Source of the DNA: Himantopus leucocephalus
Lineage: Eukaryota > Chordata > Aves > Charadriiformes > Recurvirostridae
Assembly: GCA_003993805.1 (NCBI GenBank)
Contig: RSEF01000001.1
Location: 97,217,224-97,281,223, forward strand
Reading direction: 5' to 3'
Length of the DNA stretch: 64,000 nucleotides
Shown: piece after piece, positions 52,301 through 59,475 of the stretch
How positions within the stretch are numbered: the first letter of the stretch is position 1
Layout: every line of letters begins with the position of its first letter
The notes under the pieces: generated by a model
Told to the model about the DNA's origin: nothing
What the model saw: the letters and a program-made list of their open reading frames with translations, nothing else
Databases searched by the model: none
Program-made: the position numbers and the translations under genes

Positions 52301-54816
52301 TGGAGTCCCAGACAGCCTTCGTAAATTACATACTTTCACAGCTCTATGAGCTCCTGTATCACTATAGTTACTGCCAACAGCATTTTCATTCAAGAGAGGA
52401 CTTGTAGTATCTGCAGGGCTCTATACAAGGCTGCTCAGCTGGATGTGCTGTACATGCGTGCTCTTTTCTGAACTAATAACCAGACTTACCAGGCATTCCA
52501 TTTATCACTTTGCAACTTGACTTGCCGCCCTGAGCAAAGAATAGAAGTTCAAGTTCCGTTGTACCTTTATAGCTTATTTATTTACGTATCTATTTTTCTC
52601 CAGTAAAGACTGCATCTTGGCTAGTCACGCTAGGACAATTGAACCAGTGCTGGCTGGAACAAGACACTGGTGCACACCATCTCACTTCCCATTAAGTGTA
52701 GTGGTCCAATGGCCTCTGGAATTCTGTACATTTCTGGAATTTCCCAAACTGCAGATACCATTCATTTGGTCTGGCCATGGTTTTTGGTTCACTCAATTGC
52801 TTTGCAAGACGACCCAAACGTGCCCTAGATGGGCTGAGGGACTGCTACCTCTTCACTATAACCACAGAAAATTCGACAGTAAGGACTTTTCCCTCCATCC
52901 TAAGAGGGAAACGAGTGAGTCATATAAGGCTTTTGCCATCTCTAACAAAGGATCACATCAACCATTTGCCTTTGGTAAGACATACAAGCAACTATACACA
53001 GGACTCCTCCTTACCTGTGGCTGGGAAGGGCTGGCAGTGAAGTTAAAGGCTTTGTTGGTCCTAGAAAAGAAATGCCAGCTTGTTGAAGTCTAAAACTTTC
53101 AGAGTTGGAATACACACAGACTACCTTCAGATTAAACAAAAGAAAACGGGTAATGGTTTAAATTAAAAGAGGGTAGATTCAGACTAGATAGAAGGAAGAA
53201 CTTGTTTATGATGAGGGTGGTGAGACACAAACAGGCTGCCCAGAGAAGCAGTAGATGCACTATGCCTGGAAACATTCAAGGTCAGGTTGGACTGGTCTTT
53301 GAGCAACCCGGGCTAGTTGAAGATGTCCCTGTCCTCTAGCCTACAGGGGAGGGCTTGGACTAGGTGACCTTTAAACATCCTTTCCAATCCAAACTATTCT
53401 ATGATTCTATGAAAAAAAATATATGGGTTTTTTTTCTGGGAAGGAAAAGGAAGGGAAGAGTAGTCAGATGGACCAAATCCCTGTATAACAGAAGAAGAAA
53501 TTACATTTGTATTTCCACATCCCAGCTTACTCAAGTTGGAAGTTCTCGAGCCTGGTGACTAGCAGCTCATACGCAATATTAAATGGTGCCATGGAAGCGA
53601 CGTCCACAAATATAATCTGGTCAGAGGGTCCTGTCTCAGGTGTTGGCTCAGATGGACAGAGGGTCCGACTCACTTCTTGGTAATTGTAGGTCCTCTGATA
53701 GCTACAACAGCCAGGGGGAGGAGGGAAGGGAAAGTTGGATGGAAGAGAGAGATAGCTGTTAAAAGTTGTTCAGCAGTTCGAAGAATGACATAATTTTTCC
53801 CCTGCTTGCATAACTGAAATACTAATCTGAAAGGCCAAGACCATTCAGTCTTTTATTCAGAGCTCAAATTCCACCTCTGTTGCCTCTTGTGGTCTGCCCA
53901 AGGGACTGGCCACCCCCAGCATTTCATTTCCCTTGAGGCCGCCTGTGCCGTCTGCAAGATCAAGCACATCTGCCTTTTGCTGGAGGCAGAGTGCGCAATG
54001 ACAGCCCAGAACAGCCACTGCTGTAACCGTCCCCTGCATCAGGCAAGACACTGTAGAACATCTGCTGCCTGGCACCAGGATTTCAGTCACAGGATGAAAC
54101 TTCACATCTCAGATGGCCTAAAGTCCCTGCAAAGTCTCAGTATTTGCAGCCTAATTAGCTCTGAGGTTGCTGAGGCTACACAGCAGCATCACTTTCACAA
54201 AGAAAGCACCCCCAAAACAACCACCACCACCCAGAATAGACTCAACTTCAGTGTACCTGGGGTGAGAAACAGAGGAGAGCCCTTATTCCACAAATGCACT
54301 GTAAGACAACAGTTAGGGTGCTCTTTTGAGAGCTTGTTCAAATCCTGCTCCAAACTGGAGCCCAAGAACTTATTGCACACATTGTAAGCTATTGCGGAAA
54401 TGACAATGTCATGTGGTAGATTCACTGACTGGTGACACAGGCAGATCGCTAGCAGACAAGTCTCCTGGTACTCTGTGTACTTATTTGAGAAACTAAGAGC
54501 CAAGAGAAGGCTGCCAAGTAAGAGGTTACCTACCAAATCCTGGTCTTCCTAATGTTCAGCTGACAATGAGCAAGCATGCTTTGCCACCAAGCCCTGCAGT
54601 CTACACAAGTAGCAAGATATAGCACTTGAGGAAGGCTGATGACGGATACAGCTGGCAGACAAGTGTGTTACAAGGAAGAGACTCCAGTACTTACAGGCCT
54701 CGAAAAATGAGCGGGACCTGCCATGACAGCACTCCCTTCTGCTGGCGAACTACAAACAGGACAGGATATTGGAGGTTCTCAGAGCTGCTGTTCACATACA
54801 CCCGCACTGCATCTAC
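26286..54816 (-). CDS. SIDT1: SIDT1, SID1 transmembrane family member 1, 25 visible coding exons (5' part missing)
   Basis: Twenty-five exons, listed one by one below, join in a single consistent frame to TGA at 26286-26288. They encode 761 residues (756 without the 15-nt microexon). From memory the human protein is about 827 residues, so about 70 N-terminal residues including the signal peptide are absent. The visible part starts with an extracellular or luminal domain that has N-glycosylation sequons in NSSSE, NFTAS and NRTW. Eleven predicted membrane segments follow, with a long acidic loop after the first. The metal-site pattern of the SID1/CREST superfamily is present: Ser-x3-His in SNVGH (exon at 35715), Asp in FQFD (34629/33911 junction) and His-x3-His in DDHDVWH (27274). 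Family knowledge links SID1 proteins to double-stranded RNA, microRNA and cholesterol handling at the plasma membrane and lysosome. Which of these applies here is not shown by the sequence. No frameshift or premature stop was seen. Confidence 0.97.
26349..27273 (-). other. SIDT1 intron
   Basis: Intron between the last two coding exons. No other feature was recognised. Confidence 0.85.
27274..27387 (-). CDS. SIDT1: SIDT1 exon, His-x3-His motif and last membrane segment
   Basis: The acceptor is TCCTAG and the donor is GTGAGT. The exon encodes [19 protein letters not shown], then DDHDVWH, then [12 protein letters not shown]. The two His residues in H-x3-H are expected metal ligands in the CREST superfamily. 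The hydrophobic end is the eleventh predicted membrane segment. Confidence 0.96.
27388..28116 (-). other. SIDT1 intron
   Basis: Intron of about 0.7 kb. No element was recognised. Confidence 0.85.
28117..28227 (-). CDS. SIDT1: SIDT1 exon, tenth membrane segment
   Basis: The acceptor is GTCTGCAG and the donor is GTAAAG. It encodes 37 residues from [16 protein letters not shown] to [11 protein letters not shown], mostly one hydrophobic helix. Upstream and downstream phases are both 0. Confidence 0.96.
28228..28548 (-). other. SIDT1 intron
   Basis: Short intron that happens to stay open in the coding frame. The reading frame therefore runs through two exons and this intron without a stop. Clear donor (GTAAAG) and acceptor (TGCAG) sites mark it. 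Confidence 0.85.
28549..28654 (-). CDS. SIDT1: SIDT1 exon, ninth membrane segment
   Basis: The exon completes Phe from the previous exon and encodes [15 protein letters not shown] followed by the helix [20 protein letters not shown]. The donor is GTAAAG. The acceptor CTCAG lies at the end of a (CT)n tract on the - strand. Confidence 0.96.
28655..28678. repeat. (GA)n/(CT)n simple repeat at a splice acceptor
   Basis: On the + strand this is a run of GA dinucleotides ending in AGAAGAAGG. On the - strand it is the polypyrimidine tract directly before the SIDT1 exon at 28549-28654. Confidence 0.85.
28679..29493 (-). other. SIDT1 intron
   Basis: Intron. The open frames here have no recognisable family. 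Confidence 0.85.
29494..29540 (-). CDS. SIDT1: SIDT1 47-nt exon, start of eighth membrane segment
   Basis: The acceptor is TCTTCAG and the donor is GTAAGT. It encodes [15 protein letters not shown] plus two bases of Phe. Confidence 0.95.
29541..30665 (-). other. SIDT1 intron
   Basis: Intron of 1.1 kb. No recognisable element. Confidence 0.85.
30666..30742 (-). CDS. SIDT1: SIDT1 exon, loop with conserved cysteines
   Basis: The acceptor is TTTGACAG and the donor is GTAGGT. It encodes [15 protein letters not shown] then [10 protein letters not shown], preceded by two bases that complete an Asp codon. Confidence 0.96.
30743..31521 (-). other. SIDT1 intron downstream of the microexon
   Basis: Intron with a run of A at about 30964-30976 on the + strand. 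No other feature. Confidence 0.8.
31522..31536 (-). CDS. SIDT1: SIDT1 candidate 15-nt microexon
   Basis: On the - strand a 15-base block ATGGCCCTGACTCAG is flanked by CTGCCTCAG (acceptor) and GTAACT (donor). The exons on either side join as Lys-Ile-Asp-Leu-Gly without it. Including it keeps the frame and gives Lys-Ile-Asp-Gly-Pro-Asp-Ser-Asp-Leu-Gly. Fifteen is divisible by three and the phases (1 in, 1 out) match exactly. That makes an alternatively spliced cassette likely, but no transcript data are available here. Confidence 0.6.
31537..31953 (-). other. SIDT1 intron upstream of the microexon
   Basis: Short intron. The last 24 bases before the microexon are T/C-rich with two TGC motifs. 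Confidence 0.8.
31954..32062 (-). CDS. SIDT1: SIDT1 exon, seventh membrane segment
   Basis: The acceptor is GCTTTCAG and the donor is GTAAGT. It encodes [20 protein letters not shown], then [16 protein letters not shown] plus one base of Asp. Confidence 0.96.
32063..33774 (-). other. SIDT1 intron
   Basis: Intron of 1.7 kb. No repeat family or extra exon was recognised. Confidence 0.85.
33775..33911 (-). CDS. SIDT1: SIDT1 exon, fifth and sixth membrane segments
   Basis: The acceptor is CTCCGCAG and the donor is GTATGG. It completes Asp, the presumed metal-ligand Asp of the CREST pattern. It then encodes [20 protein letters not shown], a short polar link and the helix [14 protein letters not shown]. 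Confidence 0.96.
34165..34440 (-). mobile_element. CR1 LINE 3' fragment in reverse orientation
   Basis: It begins with GAGAATCACAAAATGGTTGA, then AGAAGGGACCTCTGGAGG. The CR1 body follows (CAGGCTTTGAATATCTCC, CTCTGGGCAACCTGTTCAG). After CCTCAAAGT the sequence is broken by a 38-base A run, then resumes with ATTCTTTTCCTGTGTTCATA. Confidence 0.88.
34355..34398. repeat. A38 homopolymer with adjacent ambiguous base
   Basis: A run of 38 A residues (34355-34392) followed by TCCCC and a single N at 34398. It lies where CR1 normally has a short A-rich spot. Length and the following bases are likely unreliable. Confidence 0.9.
34629..34746 (-). CDS. SIDT1: SIDT1 exon, fourth membrane segment
   Basis: The acceptor is TCTTCCAG and the donor is GTAAGC. 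It encodes [20 protein letters not shown], then [19 protein letters not shown] plus one base of Asp. The CYHVCPN block is a strong SIDT signature. Confidence 0.97.
34747..35714 (-). other. SIDT1 intron
   Basis: Intron of about 1 kb. No other feature seen. Confidence 0.85.
35715..35838 (-). CDS. SIDT1: SIDT1 exon, third membrane segment with Ser-x3-His motif
   Basis: The acceptor is CCCTGCAG and the donor is GTAGGA. It encodes [20 protein letters not shown], then [26 protein letters not shown] gives the Ser-x3-His pair of the CREST metal-site pattern. Confidence 0.96.
35839..36418 (-). other. SIDT1 intron
   Basis: Intron of about 0.6 kb. No feature seen. Confidence 0.85.
36419..36492 (-). 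CDS. SIDT1: SIDT1 exon, luminal loop
   Basis: The acceptor is CTGCCCAG and the donor is GTGAGT. It encodes [20 protein letters not shown], then LGVL plus two bases of Ser. It contains an N-glycosylation sequon (NVT) and two Cys. Confidence 0.96.
36493..37173 (-). other. SIDT1 intron
   Basis: Intron of about 0.7 kb. No feature seen. Confidence 0.85.
37174..37240 (-). CDS. SIDT1: SIDT1 exon, second membrane segment
   Basis: The acceptor is TCTGCAG and the donor is GTGCGT. It completes Trp and encodes [20 protein letters not shown], then QT. Confidence 0.96.
37241..37803 (-). other. SIDT1 intron
   Basis: Intron of about 0.6 kb. No feature seen. Confidence 0.85.
37804..37877 (-). CDS. SIDT1: SIDT1 exon, basic juxtamembrane stretch
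   Basis: The acceptor is TGTTTTAG and the donor is GTAAGG. It encodes [20 protein letters not shown], then KIYF plus two bases of Trp. The Lys/Arg-rich run before the second membrane segment suggests the cytosolic side. Confidence 0.95.
37878..38513 (-). other. SIDT1 intron
   Basis: Intron of about 0.6 kb. No feature seen. Confidence 0.85.
38514..38662 (-). CDS. SIDT1: SIDT1 exon, Ser/acidic cytosolic loop
   Basis: The acceptor is CTGCTCCAG and the donor is GTACGG. It starts by completing Asp, then [18 protein letters not shown]. An acidic run with [20 protein letters not shown] follows, and the exon ends SDKNVIRTK. The loop is probably disordered, with many possible phosphorylation sites. 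Confidence 0.96.
38663..40299 (-). other. SIDT1 intron
   Basis: Intron of 1.6 kb. A T-run lies at about 40157-40170. No gene or repeat family was recognised. Confidence 0.85.
40300..40371 (-). CDS. SIDT1: SIDT1 exon, cytosolic loop
   Basis: The acceptor is CCATCACAG and the donor is GTACAG. It encodes [20 protein letters not shown], then GAI, with split Gly and Asp codons at its ends. Confidence 0.93.
40372..44740 (-). other. SIDT1 intron (4.4 kb) with CR1 insertion
   Basis: One of the longest visible introns. It contains a CR1 fragment at about 42565-42975, listed separately, and otherwise no recognisable feature. Confidence 0.85.
42565..42975 (+). mobile_element. CR1 LINE 3' fragment
   Basis: The sequence reads as the C-terminal end of CR1 ORF2 and its 3' end. 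It has AGAGAGTTGGGGTTGTTCAG, a frame with [20 protein letters not shown] and [20 protein letters not shown], and ends CCAACCCAAACTATTCTATG. It is 5'-truncated and inactive. Confidence 0.92.
44741..44784 (-). CDS. SIDT1: SIDT1 44-nt exon, basic cytosolic stretch
   Basis: The acceptor is TTTTTCAG and the donor is GTAAGG. It encodes [14 protein letters not shown] with split Arg and Gly codons at its ends, just after the first membrane segment. Confidence 0.9.
44785..46264 (-). other. SIDT1 intron
   Basis: Intron of 1.5 kb with A-rich patches near 44885-44940 and 45249-45290. No gene was recognised. Confidence 0.85.
46265..46358 (-). CDS. SIDT1: SIDT1 exon, first membrane segment
   Basis: The acceptor is TTTCCTCAG and the donor is GTGAGT. 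It encodes [20 protein letters not shown], then [10 protein letters not shown], a single long hydrophobic helix between the luminal domain and the cytosolic loop. Confidence 0.95.
46359..46752 (-). other. SIDT1 intron
   Basis: Intron of about 0.4 kb. No feature seen. Confidence 0.85.
46753..46824 (-). CDS. SIDT1: SIDT1 exon, end of luminal domain
   Basis: The acceptor is CATCTCACAG. The donor GTCAGT is weaker than the usual GTAAGT. It encodes [20 protein letters not shown], then SIK, with a sequon at NRT. Confidence 0.92.
46825..48035 (-). other. SIDT1 intron
   Basis: Intron of 1.2 kb. No feature recognised. Confidence 0.85.
48036..48129 (-). CDS. SIDT1: SIDT1 exon, luminal domain
   Basis: The acceptor is CCCATGCAG and the donor is GTAAGT. 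It encodes [20 protein letters not shown], then [11 protein letters not shown] plus one base of Gly. DYACGG is a conserved SIDT block. Confidence 0.96.
48130..48787 (-). other. SIDT1 intron
   Basis: Intron with an A/C-rich low-complexity tract at about 48713-48775 near its 5' end. No gene seen. Confidence 0.85.
48788..48871 (-). CDS. SIDT1: SIDT1 exon, luminal domain
   Basis: The acceptor is CTGTTTTAG and the donor is GTGAGA. It encodes [20 protein letters not shown], then KQAAITVQ. It has 28 codons, with both ends in phase 0. Confidence 0.96.
48872..50024 (-). other. SIDT1 intron
   Basis: Intron of 1.15 kb. No feature recognised. Confidence 0.85.
50025..50126 (-). CDS. SIDT1: SIDT1 exon, luminal domain
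   Basis: The acceptor is TTTCTCCTCAG and the donor is GTAAGT. It encodes [20 protein letters not shown], then [14 protein letters not shown]. Phase 0 at both ends. Confidence 0.96.
50127..53014 (-). other. SIDT1 intron (2.9 kb)
   Basis: Long intron without a recognisable exon, RNA gene or repeat family. Confidence 0.85.
53015..53060 (-). CDS. SIDT1: SIDT1 46-nt exon, luminal domain
   Basis: The acceptor is CTTTTCTAG and the donor is GTAAGG. It encodes [15 protein letters not shown] preceded by one base that completes Glu. Sequon NFT. Confidence 0.94.
53061..53530 (-). other. SIDT1 intron with CR1 insertion
   Basis: Short intron largely filled by a CR1 fragment in the + orientation. Confidence 0.85.
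53145..53412 (+). mobile_element. CR1 LINE 3' fragment
   Basis: Similar to the copy at 42565-42975: GGGTAATGGTTTAAATTAAA, GGTAGATTCAGACTAGATA, TGGAAACATTCAAGGTCAGG and the end ACTATTCTATGATTCTATGA. It is truncated at 5' and has small deletions. Confidence 0.92.
53531..53701 (-). CDS. SIDT1: SIDT1 exon, luminal domain
   Basis: The acceptor is TGTTGTAG after a long pyrimidine tract and the donor is GTAAGC. It encodes 56 full codons: [20 protein letters not shown], then [17 protein letters not shown], and ending in [12 protein letters not shown]. Confidence 0.96.
53702..54694 (-). other. SIDT1 intron
   Basis: Intron of about 1 kb. No feature recognised. Confidence 0.85.
54695..54816 (-). CDS. 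SIDT1: SIDT1 first visible coding exon
   Basis: The acceptor is CTTCCTGCAG and the donor is GTAAGT. It encodes [20 protein letters not shown], then [20 protein letters not shown] plus two bases of Leu. It starts in phase 0 at a point matching about residue 75 of the human protein as I recall it, so an upstream exon with the signal peptide must exist. Confidence 0.95.
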
Positions 54817-55492
54817 CTGCAGGAAGAGAAAGGAGAGTAGACAGGTGTTAGCCAAAGACAAAGAATAAGAGAGCTCCAAAACTAGGTGGAAGAAGCCTGT
54901 CCCCTTCCTCAGTCTGACCTAGATGCTGGCAATATTCACAGGGAGATCAGCGTTTGCCACTGGACTGGTTATTCAGATCCAGAGGTCATTTACAGAAGTG
55001 CCTTCTTCCTGCTGCTCTAATCCAGAATCACAGTCCTGTGCTCAGGTCAGAGGTGACTGTCAGATAAGACGCAGTGGACAAATGCAGCAGACATAAGAGC
55101 AATAAAGTTCATTATCTTCCGCTTACCCAATTGAGAGCAACCTGAATAACTTCTGTTATAAAGTTAAACCAACACACACACACCACGTAGACCCAAGCCT
55201 AGAACTAAGAATTTTCTTGCTTGGACTCTTATGTACCCAACACAGTCAACATTACTGGGAAAGTCGCAAAGATGACTGAAGATGTCATTAATAGTTAGGA
55301 ATGAAAAAGCAGATTAGCAACTATCGCCTGATTCTGCTGTAAATGATACTGAGATAACCATAACCCATATATACCTGTGTATGGAGGGGTTAAAAGATGA
55401 GATTTTGGTCCGTGGATGGACACTGAGCAAGAAGTAGACAGCTGAGAAAAACACAGTCAGCACAGGAAGACAGATGGTTTATTGTCTATTGT

Positions 55493-55592
55493 NNNNNNNN
55501 NNNNNNNNNNNNNNNNNNNNNNNNNNNNNNNNNNNNNNNNNNNNNNNNNNNNNNNNNNNNNNNNNNNNNNNNNNNNNNNNNNNNNNNNNNNN
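55493..55592. other. Assembly gap (100 N)
   Basis: Exactly 100 N. The right flank starts inside CR1 sequence while the left flank does not look like CR1, so the 5' part of that CR1 copy is probably hidden in the gap. Confidence 0.99.
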
Positions 55593-55761
55593 TGCCCAGA
55601 GAAGCTGTGGAAGCTCCATCCCTGGAAGTGTTCAAAGGCAGGCTGGATGGGGCTTTGAGCAACCTAGTCTAGTGAGAGGTGTCCTGGCCCATGGCAGGAG
55701 GATTGGAACTTTAAGGATGATCTTCAAGGTCCCTTCCAACTTAAACTATTCTATGATTCTA
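55593..55761 (+). mobile_element. CR1 LINE 3' fragment abutting the gap
   Basis: It reads TGCCCAGAGAAGCTGTGGAA, then TCCCTGGAAGTGTTCAA, AGGTCCCTTCCAACTTAAAC and the end TATTCTATGATTCTAC. This is the terminal CR1 segment. Its upstream part is missing in the gap. Confidence 0.92.
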
Positions 55762-58700
55762 CCTTAAACTTTTAATTCATATTTTTCTTCTAGATTCTGT
55801 TGCCTTGATATAGACAATATACACATTTTCATGCAACAGATTTAATAAATTCCTCACTGAGCCAGTGCTCATATTCCCATCTTTCCCTTTGAAAGTCAGC
55901 ATTTGGCACTTGCCCCAAGGGCACCATCTCCAGCAAAATATTTTTAGAAGAGTGGAAAAAAATAAAAGCAGGAGGTGAAGGAAAAAAAGGTGATTTGTTT
56001 AGTTCAAACACCATTCTCCCTCCACACCTTTCCAAAGATTATTTCATTTTAAGAACAAGCAGTTCTGACATGAGAACTCCTCCCTGCTACAGAACCACTG
56101 CTCCCATCACATACAATCCTCCCTCCAAACACAGAAATATGTTCCTACCTATGTTGCATGTAGACAAGAGAAACTCCAGCTAAAAAGCACAGTTTTTATT
56201 TAAAATAATAATAATCCCACACACAAGAGCGAAAGACTACGACTATGAGCCTCTTCTTCATCTACCCCTACTCACTTAGCATTGGTGAGATGAGGAGGAA
56301 GTTTTGCCTGGGCGGTAAGAGTGTCAACCAGGCTGCCATCACTCCTGCAACACCATTACCGCCGAGGGCCTTCACTTGGGAGCAGACTGTTTCCAGCACC
56401 ACAGAAAACTAGTTGCACTTCTCCCTTCCCCTTCCTTCTACACACACATAAGAAGGCTGTCTATATTGGTACTAAAATACAGTGCTAGATTTCACCCGTT
56501 ACCTTCCAAACTGAAATCCTCGTCTCTCGCAGATACCATCAATTAGGTTTGAGGTGGGACAGTCCAGGCTGGATCTTGAGAAACAACCTCTTGTACCAAA
56601 TACTCCCTTTGACAGCCAGGCCCCTGCACTAACATTTGTTGGCAATAACCATACCGCTGCCTTCTACGCTGCAGGACTGAGGCAAGGTCAGGACTGCTTT
56701 AGAGACTTCTGCTCCTCACATTCCTTCCCATTGCAATGCCTCTGCCATGTGCATCTCTATTCACCAGCCAAGCTCATGACAGTTTTGTTTCTCAAATGAC
56801 TGACCTTGAGCTTTTTTCTGTATTTCAAGGTGGACAGAGCAGTTAGACAGCTGAATAAAGAAGGAGCTCTCAGCACTATATAAAAACGTGTTAGACCAGG
56901 AAAGACAAATATTTGTACTTCAGTTCTATCACCACCCTGGAGATAGGGGGAGGAAAAAAAAAAAAAGCAAAGAAATAAACAAGTGCATCTGAGTTCCATT
57001 CTCTAGACGGGAGCAGGCAGAAGTAGCTGGTCCCAAATTCACACAGCTGAACAGGACCAACATGGTTGCAAACATTAAGCAAAATAAACCGGGCTCTTGT
57101 TGACATGAAAGAGTCCTTGGACTGATTATTAAGTATGCATTTCCCACAGAGATTACACATCAGCTTAAGACTGCGGGGATGTGAATTTAAGGGCAGGCAG
57201 GAGGTTACAACAACAGTTTCTGCTGCAAGCAAAGGTTTTCATGAGCATTACTGTGGATTCGTTTCCACCTCATGCTAAGCAAAACCTTCAAATCACACCA
57301 GGGCTTTGCCACGTTCTCCGCCGCACCCACATGCAAGCTGCTCCTTGCAAGACCGTTGGGGATTATCGGTCCACGTTGCGACAGCACTTGGTCGTGGGCC
57401 TGACAAGGCACCAAGCCAAGCCAGTGGGCAGGGAACATATCCGGCAAGCAAACACACAGGCTGCTAGTTACAATGGAAGGTCTCAGTGCAGGATACATCT
57501 ACAAAAGCCACAGAATTGCTGCTGTCTGCTGTTGCATAAGAAAGAGGTGCTTCATTTTTATATAAACCCTGAAATTAAGTGAAGTAGGATTCAGTTGGAT
57601 GGGACAGAGCAATTGAGGCAGTGAATAAAGCACATACCTGCCAGTACCAAACTCAGATGCTCTTCCCACTGACAGCGCAACAGGGGGAAGCTGAGACCCT
57701 GAAGGAAAACAGTTAAGAGACAGAATGACAGGTGTTACAGAACCTCTTTCCTGCCCTCTTATAAGATATGAGCACCACTCCTGTCTGACAACAAAAAAAA
57801 AAACAACAAAAAAACAGAGCTTAGAGAAGCATTCCCTTTCAGCATCTCTCTGTCTGACTTTGTGCCCTAATGTCAATAAGTCTTAATTGCCAAAAGCAAT
57901 CTGTCAAATAACCTTGGCCCAGAGTTTTCTTCCAGCGTTTCTTCCAGGAGTATTAAATATCCAAAGCAGCATAACTAAGCGACAGACTCTGGTATGTCAA
58001 GCACAGCCTCAGTCACATTAACGTAATTGCTCTAGGATTAATATTTTTCATTTAAAAGTTCCACCCGGTGCAAATATGCTGTGTGGACTTACAGTCTGCC
58101 ATGGACGTTCCCATGAGTTCACTTGTTTGCAACAGTATCTTTTCAGCATAAATAGAAGGAAGACAAATACGAAGCATGTTAATATTTGTCTTTTTCCTTT
58201 TTTGAAATTTTGTCCTCTAACCAATGTCACTAGGGAGTCTCCAGGACAGCCACAGAGGAAAAACTAGGAGTTGCCATGCTGGATGAAATAGGTACCTGTT
58301 CCTGACCACCCTCAGACTTCAGGGAGACATTAAAAATAAACAAATCATTTTTTGAACACCCAGTTAAGGAACCAACTACTCTCTACTAAATAGCGTCTTC
58401 CTAACAGCAGCTGGAAGTCTGGGGTAGGGCAACCCTTGAAACAAAGGGGTTTATAACCTTTCCAAATTTGCTGCCACCCCAAGCTCACAGCAATAACTCC
58501 AGGGATTACTGTCACAACACAAATACCTGGTTCTTTCTTGGCTCCCAAGTTCTTCACCTCAGTGACTCTTCGGATGTGGATTGAATTACGTATCCCATGT
58601 TTTCTTATTTTTTTTAAACCATTGTTCATCTGTTTTAAACCACACTGAAGTAGCTATTTCTATGCCCAAAGAAAAACATCAGCATAAAGAAAGTAAGGAA

Positions 58701-59419
58701 AGCTGTTTCTGAAATCTTCTGTGTTCCTCTAAGTATACACTGCAAGAAATAACGCTTGCTTATGCAAACATACTAAACTATATTCTCAAACTGAGCAGAT
58801 GGCACACCCTTGCAATACAGCATTTACAGACTGCACTTTCATTCCCTAAATATCCCCTGAAATAGCAGATGAGGTCTGTATAGGAGAAGCATACCTTCCT
58901 ACCCAACAACTTTTGCACAAGTTATTTAAGGACATTTCAGCCTCCACTTACAATGTAAATGTTTGTATTATAAATTGCTGCACTGTTCTTGGAAAGATTT
59001 CAAACTGAGGAGAGACATTTTGACAAAGTTACTCTTATTCAGAACATTTTTTTCTTTTTTAACCTAAACATCTTGGGGGGTGAGGAGGGGGTAGCAGGGT
59101 GAACAACAAAACCTGATCAGCTTTGATTTTAAACAGGAGAGCCTAACAAGAAGATTACAATTTAGATGACATCCAAATTCAAAGGAGATGCTTTAGTTCA
59201 ATGACAAGTTATCAGGCTTGACAGCATTAGCTTACACATTAGAAATAAAAATAAAAATTTTGCCAGCACCAAAGTCATCATCTGAAGGTCTGCAGACCAC
59301 TCTGCAAGAAACCAGAGCAGACCTCTAAGGCTTTTTTCCTAAAGCCTGCAAACTGATAGCCTCCTTCAAGATGTACTCTCTTTTGCCCCTCTAGGGAGGG
59401 AAATCCACAAAAAACAAAA

Positions 59420-59475
59420 TCATAGAAAGCCAAAGAATAATTTAAGTTTGAAGGGATCTCAGGTGGACAGACAAT
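59420..59475 (-). mobile_element. Possible old CR1 3'-end remnant
   Basis: AATCATAGAAAGCC, then AGTTTGAAGGGATCTCAGG, resembles the CR1 terminus in reverse orientation but is strongly diverged. Confidence 0.4.

Noticed and set aside
56271..56420. Slightly GC-richer patch considered as the missing first SIDT1 exon
   Set aside because: The - strand frame gives no secretion signal of the expected kind, no sequence resembling the SIDT1 N-terminus and no convincing phase-0 donor.
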